Below are positions 55,671 to 64,000 of a stretch of DNA of 64,000 nucleotides, piece by piece. Within the stretch, counting starts at the first letter, position 1, and every line of letters begins with the position of its first letter. A program made the position numbers and the translations under genes. Location of the stretch: assembly GCA_902806575.1 (NCBI GenBank), contig CADCXD010000008.1:682001-746000 (forward strand). The letters run 5' to 3'. The notes under the pieces were generated by a model. That model had not been told where the DNA came from. It was given only the letters and a program-made list of their open reading frames with translations, and ran no database searches. The stretch is from Jackrogersella multiformis (taxonomy: Eukaryota > Ascomycota > Sordariomycetes > Xylariales > Hypoxylaceae).

Positions 55671-57194
55671 CTAGTTATCCCTATTTGGCCGAGTTCGATA
55701 GCCTCGATGGGCTTCTCGTTTCTCGCGTGATAGCCTCTTCCATAATGGCATTAGCATCCATGGAACAAATCGAGACGACCTCTGACAAACCCGAGTACTT
55801 GGATCTTTTATCCACCCCTTTTCTTCGTTTTCAATCTCAACCCCACGCTCCCTAGCCATCTGTCTCTGGATAACTCTCGCCTCATCAACTAGATCGAGCT
55901 CAACTAGCAAATCGAACACATCGTAAAAATCTCCATGGTTTTCCCCTTGCGCCAAGTCAAATATCAACTTCCGTAGCTGATTGATGGGTACCGTGCTAGC
56001 ATAATCGCATAGACGGACTGCGATTTTCCCCTGCGCAACGATCTGGTCTGCATCGACTGTTCCGGCTGGCTGTCGAAACTCAAGTGTGCGCTTGGGAGGA
56101 ATTGTGTCGCTAGGACTGTCTTCTCCCGGAAGAATAAAACGAACTCGTCTATGACCTTCTCCTCTCCGATAATCCTCGTGGTTATAAGCCGTAAAATTAT
56201 ATGCCATTTGGGTTAGCCACCTGTACTGCATTAAAAACGAGAGAATTGGAGCGTTCTCCGTAGCCAAGAGCTCTTCCGTGGCAGTTATGATATCTAGGGG
56301 CTTCCCAAATTCACTCTTGGGGAGGCGCTCTCGGCCATCCATGAAATCTTGATAGCTATTTACAAAATCGTCTTCATTCAAGGTATAGCCTTCGAGAAAC
56401 CCTCGTTGGAAGATCGATGTGAAATTTGGTTCCCCCTCACGCGTTGGCATCGATTCGGACTCAGGATCCGGCGCTTCAGAAAAGGAAGGTTCCGCAGGTA
56501 GCGGGGTCCCCCTCTGGCTTTGAATATTATCTTGTGCTTCTTGTCGAGGAATACCATGTGCCATATTACTATATAATCGATTGCTTTTACTGAATGTGTT
56601 CCGTCGGTGAGCTGGGTGCATCCGTACTAATATCGGGTCAGCTGCGTATAACAAAGCTCCAATTCGACTCAAGTGTACCAAAGGTATCCAATCCCTGCCT
56701 CTGCCGTAGTGAATGTGAAGGCCAGACGTCGGTGGCGTAAGTAGCCAGAAAGTGTTAGACAGTGTCGTGACCACGCGGTGGATTTCAGCCCAAGACTTCT
56801 CGGTGGCAAATAACGCCGGCGAGGTTATCTCAAGGTCTATCCAAGAAAAGTCTCGCATCCTTATATCTCTATTAAATAAATCCTCCGGCGGTTCCACACT
56901 TAAGTCCCTTTTCACCATCCAGTTCGTGTAATGTGTGAGATGCCGAGCATTTTCATCATTGAGTTCATCATCCGAGTTAATGACGCGGTCACCCTCATGA
57001 CCTAGAACAGCGTCCATAATAACTTGATTGACGCGTTGGGCGATGACGAGCTCCTCTGGTTGGCTCCCCTCAACGATGATTGGGTTGCCCGTTGCGCTTT
57101 GGAACGTTCTAGGTCTGGATTTCATCTCAGTTCCCCGCTGGAAGCCGATCAGACATTCAATCTCAACCCCGACGCTGCTATTAATGTTCGCCAT
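55671..57194 (-). CDS. Putative amidoligase enzyme
   Basis: Single exon of 507 residues from the ATG at 57194. An upstream in-frame ATG at 57233 would add 13 Ile/Tyr-rich residues and is less likely. The protein opens with SSVGVEIECLIGF, the first strand and acidic ATP/metal motif of the COOH-NH2 ligase-like amidoligase family. It then has LEITSPAL, SGLHIHYGRG and MHPAHRRNTFSKSNR, followed by TLEFRQPAGTVDADQIVAQGKI. This resembles Pfam Amidoligase_2 in motif order. Such enzymes are predicted to form amide bonds, for example on peptides or cell-wall precursors. In fungi they are frequent but uncharacterised. Residues ~225-260 form a low-complexity acidic insert. No signal peptide is present. 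Confidence 0.82.
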   Translation of the reverse strand: MANINSSVGVEIECLIGFQRGTEMKSRPRTFQSATGNPIIVEGSQPEELVIAQRVNQVIMDAVLGHEGDRVINSDDELNDENARHLTHYTNWMVKRDLSVEPPEDLFNRDIRMRDFSWIDLEITSPALFATEKSWAEIHRVVTTLSNTFWLLTPPTSGLHIHYGRGRDWIPLVHLSRIGALLYAADPILVRMHPAHRRNTFSKSNRLYSNMAHGIPRQEAQDNIQSQRGTPLPAEPSFSEAPDPESESMPTREGEPNFTSIFQRGFLEGYTLNEDDFVNSYQDFMDGRERLPKSEFGKPLDIITATEELLATENAPILSFLMQYRWLTQMAYNFTAYNHEDYRRGEGHRRVRFILPGEDSPSDTIPPKRTLEFRQPAGTVDADQIVAQGKIAVRLCDYASTVPINQLRKLIFDLAQGENHGDFYDVFDLLVELDLVDEARVIQRQMARERGVEIENEEKGWIKDPSTRVCQRSSRFVPWMLMPLWKRLSREKREAHRGYRTRPNRDN

Positions 57195-58026
57195 CGTGAT
57201 ATAAGGATAAAAAATATTAATTGTAATGTTCAATTCACACCGCTACTGATCCTTTTTTAATCAAAACTTCACACGATTAAAGGGGGCCCCCTAATGTAGG
57301 AAGCCAAATAATTATAACCACTTCGTAATGTTAACAATTGTCATTAAACGGGATAATTGTTCATATATGTCGATGGAACGACTCCTTTATTTCTAAACGT
57401 CACTTTTCATATAAGACAAAGAAAGGGGGTGGGGGCCACGGCAAATAATGTGTATTCCCATACTTTGAGTTAACCTAGCAATTGTAGTTGTCAATCTTAT
57501 TTAAATTTAGAAAATATTAATAATCAATAGACTGAAGAGAGCGATATTACGTCAGCTTGGTGATTTCAAAGGATTATGACTGTTCCTTTCCTTCGCCATA
57601 GCAAAGGGTGTGGAAGACCCTGACCTAAATCAAGATAACCTGCAAATAATAGTTGTCAAGTACCTAGGCAAATACACGTGGCCTTATTACAATATAAATT
57701 TATGTTCCGGGTTGGAGGGTGGTTTATTGATCTATCATAAGTTAGGTAAAAATCTAGATACTATCAAGTAGAGATAGGGAATCAGCTATGAAATTATACA
57801 CCATCTTAATGAAATATATCATGCCAAACCAAAAGTGAAGCATATCGACCTGATAACTGAAGTAGTAACAATGCCAGACGAAGAAACACTCATATAAACA
57901 TGCAGCCATACCGAGGGAAAATACATCAAAGAAATACATAAGAGGGTTGCCGCTGATAAAACAATATAATCCTTTTCATGCTTGATCCCGTTGAAATCCA
58001 ACTTGAGAATGATCCAAGTCGTTTAT
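57195..58026. other. Intergenic, no gene supported
   Basis: Upstream region of the amidoligase-like gene. Polypurine AAAGGGGGTGGGGG near 57420-57434 and otherwise AT-rich DNA. Two small overlapping open frames (57754-58001, minus) have hydrophobic translations but no family resemblance. Confidence 0.45.
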
Positions 58027-58482
58027 TTAACGGTATCCAATAAGTCTCCTTTCCGGGGAGCTTGAAGTGTACCCGTATTCACGCTCCCTCACCCTATAGC
58101 TTTCCCTCGGATAAGTGACCGACTGCAGAGATGTGCAGTCATGGCAGTAACCTCTATAATATATTTCGCGGCGTCGTTGGCAGCCGCGACATGTATGGAT
58201 TGAAGAAGAGGCTGCCAACCATGATTCCGGTATGAAAGACGACCTGTGCGTAGTTCTCGTAGTCGAGGTGTTTGCCGGCGGGGTGAACCGTAGAGACGAA
58301 CCCGGTGCGTTGTAGATGACTGCGTTGCTGTGCCTTAATGTCCCACGTTCGATAACCATGCTCCCATCGTTCACTATATACTGCGTTGGATGGCTACTAT
58401 GGCGGCTCTCTCGCGAGAGACGATGCGCCAAGTCGCGAGTCAGGCTGTGGTTCAAATAAAGATCGTCATAATGGTAAGTCAT
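58027..58482 (-). CDS. Small protein with zinc-ribbon-like CxxC pairs
   Basis: Single exon, 151 residues, starting MTYHYDDLYLNHSLTRD. The first ~90 residues are Ser/His/Arg-rich and probably disordered. Around residues 98-116 there is CRGCQRRREIYYRGYCHDC, a Cys-x2-Cys-x12-Cys-x2-Cys arrangement that could bind one zinc ion. The C-terminus is Arg/Tyr/Ser-rich (YRVREREYGYTSSSPERR). There is no signal peptide or membrane segment. I do not recognise the family. The paired cysteines in a short protein make it more likely real than chance, but expression is unproven. Confidence 0.6.
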   Translation of the reverse strand: MTYHYDDLYLNHSLTRDLAHRLSRESRHSSHPTQYIVNDGSMVIERGTLRHSNAVIYNAPGSSLRFTPPANTSTTRTTHRSSFIPESWLAASSSIHTCRGCQRRREIYYRGYCHDCTSLQSVTYPRESYRVREREYGYTSSSPERRLIGYR

Positions 58483-61400
58483 TGTGAATATAGTTGTTTA
58501 CTGGAAGAAATTGGTGTGTTTGTGGCAAATGTTTTGTGTTGATACTGTAGGGTTACTGATGTATTGAATGATATTGGGAAAACTTTCAGATCGTTTGAGG
58601 GTTTAAATAAAAAGAAAACCATCGACATCAGCAGTGAGGCTCGGCCTCCAGAGACATATTTATGCTAGCAAACTTTTGCATGTCATACAGCATTGGTCGG
58701 CGCTTACGTGACCCTACATGAGGGTAAAATGCAACAATTTTGATATGTGTAGATCGCGCCCCAACAGCACGTGTTTAAGACCCTCAGCCGCAGGGCGAAG
58801 CGCCGAGCTAGAATCTAACAAGAATTTCATTAATTGGTCAGATAGGTCCATTCTTCTCCTCATTCCAAGATCGAGGCAGCTGGGGGTTGCCTACTCGCGT
58901 TACATCGGGGTGTGCATGGTTCATCAACAGTTGGCTAGTGATAAGGCTGTGTATGCTGTGCATGGCAAGTTCCTAGGCATGTTACACCAACAAATCTGTC
59001 AGATCCCGATAATTCATCTTAATCCATAATGTTTCTACTTTCTACTAACTAGGAAGAGCTAGTCGTAGCGTACTTGGACTTAGAGGGACCTAGTCTCGCG
59101 GCTGAGCCTATGTGATTGTCAATATTGCATGGCTTATAAGATCACATTATAAACTTCAATGACGCATTTAAACCATATTCAAATATTTACAACATCAGGC
59201 TTCCAGAATATAGACCTGTATGAGGGCTCCTGTTAAGCGTTAAGTTCAAAATACAAACCAACATGTTTGCCCCTATAATATCACGTGCTCTGTCTGCACG
59301 TGATCACCATAACCCCTATATCTTGAATAGTAAATCTAGTATATCTACATACGAGAATACTGACTCTTGGGAAATAAAGGTGAAACAATTGAAATCACTT
59401 GGATGTATGTCATGAGGTCGCAGGGGTGGGCTTAAAATTATAGAACACCTACCTACCTAGGTGTTGGAAAGATAATCAGAGACACCAACATAATTTATAT
59501 CAAGAGCCTTTCTGGTGGGTCCGCATACCGTAGGCCTTCAAACGGATTCTAATGTTGTTGGGCCGTTGTCCCCTGTCCCAATCCGTCTGTATGCCTCATT
59601 AGCGGCAGCTAATATCACCCTCACTTCATCTTGGATCACCTATGAACCATTCAATTAAGCTTGCACCATTACTTTTCATACGTATTAGCCCTTAACGGTA
59701 AAACTACTGCCTACCTAGGTAGGCATATGGATATTGGATATCACAAGGGAAATGGCGTATTGGCGGTAAGTGTTTTACATCATGAAGCTTATCGGGTATG
59801 TCTCTCACCCTATCCGAAGCCCTCAAGAGGCAGAAGAACTTCTGGATACTTACTTGCAGAACTTGACCATCGATTTGTTTTCCATCTCACTGCTTTATAA
59901 ACCCATTTATAACGTAATGGTATGTGAATTACACCCACGCATATGTTCTTGGCTTCTTTTTGTGACTTGGAAGGCATGCTGCTACGGCTGTCGGCTCATC
60001 AGCATTTCAATCGTATATATATAATTGTGTAAGTTCTGGCAGTATCGTAAACTGGGCACCATCAAGTGTTCTACAGTTGTAGTTTTGGTCGCGATGGGAA
60101 AGTTCTCGTATAGTTTCAGTTGAGTTTCCTACAACCTTAGTCGGCATCGTTCGTTCATAGGTAGTGTGATGGAACAGCCACAGGTGGTTACCTACTTGCC
60201 TTTTTGGAACAGAGCTCGATTAGTACCTATGCTAATTGTCCGAAAGACATCCATAACTGCCGAATTTCCGCGCAAAAGCTTCTGCGTATGCCCACGGCCA
60301 TAACCAAGTGATAATATGGTCTCTCGCAGCGTGAGTGGCTTTATATGCACCGGTGTGGCTGACATGCTGGCGACGAGGTGGTGAAGATTTACCTAGTGTG
60401 ATACGTTCCGGGCGACAGACGCGATTGTCGAAGCGATGGCTAAGAACTCGGCCCGTCCAGCGCAAAAGAATGGCAAAAGTCGGGCCGGTGTTTTTTACCG
60501 TTATACGCCAAGTCTCCGTTGTAACCCGTCGGGTTACATGGCGCAGAAGCCATTGATCTCACACACTCGGCTACCTCGAAGACGGCCCTGTCGATTTCTC
60601 CTTTTTAAACTTGATGCAGTTTAGCAAAGGGTGACTTTTATACTTCCCATGATCTCCCCTGCGATTGCCACACATGATATTATGCCTCGTAACGACATAT
60701 CATTTAATTATGCTCGCGAAGTCCCACATTCTGGCATATCATTTCCCTTGAAGTCGAGCGCGAAGTAGATTTAATCCTGATTATGCGAGTGCAGGCTACA
60801 AAGATCAGCAATTCACTTATTTCCCTGGAGATCCTACACCGAAATATGCGCATTTCTTAGGAATATGGGCGCGACTCCTCGTGCCATTTTAGGGACGTCA
60901 TGTAATAGGAGAAAGAAATTGCATAGTTATGAAATTTATATTAATTATATTGATTCCTGTATCTGATTTATCAGTGATGTGGGAAGTCCTTCCTCTTCGT
61001 ACACATTCTTACTAAGATGCCATGCTAGGTATATTACTACCTAAACGCAGCCCCTTAACCACCCATTTAATGCCATTCATGTTAGGTACCTAGTCGAAGC
61101 TTTTCAAAAGCTTATCTGAATAGAAATATTCTTAAATAATCTCAGCACCTCTATAACTGATTTTAGCTTTCTCTATCAATCCAACCTTAGCGCAATATCC
61201 TACACGACAGCTAATATAACTGCTCTAACTACCTACCTACCTATTACATACCTACCTGGTTAGGTACCTAAGGCTAGGTATGTTGTTTATAAAATTTCAG
61301 CGACATCCATTAAGACACACTCTTTATGAACTTGTATAGTTTCACTAATGGACAACTGCTGTCACGGTCCCAAATCGCCTCATGAAGGTGTCGCAAAGCA

Positions 61401-62112
61401 TAAGAACCACCAACGGCGGCTCTCACGGTGGCCTTTTCCTTCCCTCGTGCAACAACAGTTCTCCAAACCATGACAACTGCTTGTTGCCCTGCGCTGCCTT
61501 TCTTAAGCCAATTATAAGTAAAGTTAATAGTGCAACACAGCGAAAGGGGCATATTTAGAAGCATTACTACCTACCTCGGTAAGTGAGAAAGGAAATCCCT
61601 CATAGCTTAAACGAAGTTAAAATCATAAAAGGCTTAATGGCAATGAAACGCAAGCGGCTATAACTTAAAAGTAGTTTATCGAAACCACTATTATATACTT
61701 ATTAAAATATTTAAATAAATATATTATATAATTTATTTTCTTAAACTTCTTTTCCTTTTAATATATATTATTATTTTGGATATTTAAAATATTAAAGATT
61801 ATATTAATTTAATTGCCGTTTTAGGCTTACGGTATGTTATAAAAAGTGTAATCAAGTACTTGATAACATTAATAAGTTATAGGTACCTGTCTTTATATAG
61901 GTAGTAATACTATAACTCAAGTACTGATATCCCTGGGCTTTGTTAGGGTAGGTGTATCTCGAGGCAATGGGTTTAGGCGAACCGCATCAACAAACGGTTG
62001 CCTTACAGTTCCCCAGTAGCCTGTATTTTGGTTCGCCTTCGTCTTTTATGGAGTTACCCTTACAATTGAATCTCCAGTGCAAATCCGTGTCATCGCTCAT
62101 TTACGAAGGAAA
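58483..62112. other. Long region without a supported gene
   Basis: About 3.6 kb. Palindromic motif clusters occur at 59447-59463, 59711-59725, 61082-61093 and 61229-61280. AT-rich sequence fills 61660-61870. Several open frames of 60-103 codons occur (for example 58718-59029, 59661-60024, 60436-60624, 61310-61564 on the minus strand). I found no family resemblance or splice-joined partner, so they are not annotated. The 61310-61564 frame is the least random-looking, with a Cys pair and basic segment. Confidence 0.45.
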
Positions 62113-64000
62113 ATGTCAAATTCGCAACGAGAAAACTCTCCAGAAAATTACGAAATCGAAGCCATACTAACTAAACTGAACTCAATCCAAAGCGAGTACA
62201 CCAAAAAAACGCAGAAACAGGAGAGCGCCTTCATTAAAAGACAAACCACCCTCCGTAATAATATCCAGCAACTCCAGCAAGAGCTGAAGGACTTAGACGA
62301 TCACCATAAGACGCTTATGAAGAAAGAAAGGAAGCAATTCAAGAAAGAAGTAGAGCCTTATTTGAGAATCACCACTGTTAGTAGAGCTATTACACCAAAA
62401 TGAACTTTCAAACATATAAGTACCTACCAGGTAGGTATATATATTATTAGCTAACTCATAAAAGCCACCAGAACACCAACGTAATAGCGAATCGCCGAAA
62501 GGAGCAAAGAAACGGGTAGAAACCAGTGTACCTCAAGACAGAATCGAGGACGAAATCATTGTACGTGACTCCGATGTTGAAGAAACCACAGCTTCTCAAG
62601 ATATCGCCAACCGAGCCTGTATGAACTGCAGGTATGTACCTGGCATCACCACCATCTTCCGACTTGCCCCAACAACGCGTTTCAAATGTAGTAATAGCGA
62701 GTATGAGTATCATACCATCTGTCGATTGACTGCTAAACAACTAGTTACACAGACGTCGGCATATGAGATGTGACGAGGCTTATCCAAGATGCGGTCAATG
62801 TTCTTCTCGGAACAAGGAATGCAAGCAGAGATCGACTAATTCTGTTCCCTTAGCGAGCAGAACGGACATAACACCAAGACTAAGACAATCATCTGAGGTT
62901 AGTCAGTTTTTAGGCTGAACATATATCGTTCGCTATTCTGCGGGAACATGAAGAACCCGACCTCCCCCCCCCCTCCTCCTCCTCCCAGGGAAGCTAAGTA
63001 AATAGTCAGGATTGCGACCTAGACGAGAATCGAAAACGACGGCGACGTGATACGCAGACGAACGACCTTTCTTGTAGCAGCGAACAACTCAACGTACCTA
63101 TATCTAAACGGCTTCGATGCAAAGAGAAAGCTAGCACCGACATTGTAGAGTCGCCATTTTCGCGCCCGGCACCTCTCGAGATGCAGAATAAGAAGGATTT
63201 CAAGGGGGTCACTGACCCCATTGTGGGTGAAATCTACAAGGTGCAACCGGATCCTCTGAAATCTGGATGTGCAGCTGTGGTCCTACCTATCAACGATTTG
63301 AATGTGATAGGCATATCGAGGTCGATTTCCGACACAACCCTTTGGGACTCAATTCCAGCATGTTACGGGTGCAATGAGCAGCACAAGGAAATTTTGGGCT
63401 GGGAGAAGGATTATGATGATGGCGGTCCCAGGGTCGCTGATCGTCAGTTTCCCATGATGCTCCTTGACGGGTCTATCCCAGTACCAATAGAAGGAAAGTT
63501 TACTGCTACCAATGCGAAGTTTTCTTGGGTTCCCGCAAAGTTTATCGCGCCATTCAGTTTGGAGGGCTACTTATCCCGCACTCTACCAGGCTACGATACG
63601 GCAAAGAGGTTCATCGATCGGCTGAAGTTGATCAAGGAAAATCGGGAAACAGAGAACCAGCAGAGTCGTCATCATAAATGTAACACAGATAAGTCTGCTA
63701 TCCGGGAAGACGAACCGGTTCGACAAATAGTTCGATCTGCGTCAATCACGGCGCCTACGAGCCATCTACCATCTCAAGCCTCAGCGAATGGATGTACGAC
63801 TTCTAAAAGGCTACCACCCCCTGATTCCGAGTTTCGGCGGAGTTCATCATATTTACAACAAACCGGCGGAGAAGCCCATGGCGTTCCGAGGAATGGAAGT
63901 GAGAACTGCCCGATTCAACAGGGAACTACCACAGACAGACATGATAGTGGCATCTCAAACCCAACAACTACATTAGCACAAGGTCAGGAGGGAAAACGGC
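62113..64000 (+). CDS. Zn2Cys6 regulator with N-terminal coiled coil, truncated by window end
   Basis: Proposed exons are 62113-62376, 62465-62631, 62753-62897 and 63010 to beyond 64000, giving at least 522 residues. The ATG at 62113 (AAAATGTC) is preferred over 62077. Residues ~20-80 form a coiled coil (LTKLNSIQSEYTKKTQKQESA, then LQQELKDLDDHHKTLMKKER). Splicing exon 2 to exon 3 builds a full fungal binuclear zinc cluster: Cys140-x2-Cys143-x6-Cys150-x6-Cys157-x2-Cys160-x6-Cys167. The canonical short spacing and the basic RRRHMR between Cys2 and Cys3 fit DNA contact. Exon 4 carries basic stretches (NRKRRRR) and stays open for 330 codons to the window edge. The intron before exon 4 has a long pyrimidine tract. 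Target genes are unknown. Coiled coils usually follow the cluster, so the order here is unusual. Confidence 0.8.

Noticed and set aside
59661..60024. Two overlapping plus-strand frames, one with an LLDTYLQNL helix
   Set aside because: Considered as a gene remnant, but no upstream or downstream exon could be joined and no family was recognised.

Overview
The window looks like nuclear DNA of a filamentous ascomycete (Pezizomycotina), most likely a Sordariomycete or a close relative. Genes are monocistronic on both strands. Many are split by short introns (about 45-110 bp) with GTAAGT/GTATGT-type donors and CTAAC/CTAAT branch sites. The gene set includes a NoxB-type NADPH oxidase, a fungal mannitol dehydrogenase, a DAL5-type permease and a cytochrome b5/acyl-CoA dehydrogenase fusion. 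Intergenic DNA is studded with a palindromic ACCTAGGTACCT/TAGGTAGG motif that I did not see in exons. Exon joins were worked out by hand from splice signals, reading phase and family resemblance; none has been tested against transcripts.

Layout. 0.7-3.4 kb: a two-exon low-complexity protein (-). 4.3-5.7 kb: glutaryl-CoA dehydrogenase (+). 7.2-8.2 kb: five-exon Ubc4-type E2 (+). 8.2-11.9 kb: a long gene-free stretch upstream of noxB (11.9-13.8 kb, +). 15.7-16.3 kb: small hypothetical gene (-). 17.6-18.3 kb: small secreted protein (-). 19.7-25.7 kb: two large divergently transcribed multidomain genes sharing a 456-bp promoter. One carries a zinc-phospholipase-C/P1-like domain plus a calcium-loop repeat. 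The other has an N-terminal beta-sandwich of possible cytolysin type and a Cys-His-Asp hydrolase-like core. 27.6 kb: mannitol dehydrogenase (+). 29.4-30.9 kb: a protein with an internal ubiquitin fold (+). 32.8-34.7 kb: eight-exon MFS permease (+). 35.1-35.9 kb: cysteine-rich DUF3716-like protein (-). 36.4-37.8 kb: FEN1 with a 5-nt microexon (+). 39.8-41.0 kb: membrane protein (+).

From about 41 to 47.7 kb the DNA is AT-rich and accessory in character. It holds a nucleoside-monophosphate kinase gene broken by one in-frame stop, a 562-bp inverted-repeat element sitting inside a minisatellite field, an (AAAAT)n tract, an orphan RRM-like gene and 1.9 kb of gene-free DNA. 47.7-51.4 kb: an SDR and the b5-acyl-CoA dehydrogenase fusion (both -). 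53.4 kb: a GC-rich four-helix membrane protein (+). 54.4-58.5 kb: a hypothetical protein, an amidoligase-like enzyme and a small zinc-ribbon-like protein (all -). The window ends inside a Zn2Cys6 regulator with an N-terminal coiled coil (+).

The genes do not form one obvious pathway. Housekeeping genes (E2, FEN1, GCDH, MtDH) are interspersed with lineage-specific ones. The best candidate for an undescribed system is the divergent pair at 19.7-25.7 kb. The ubiquitin-like fusion at 29.4 kb is the second.
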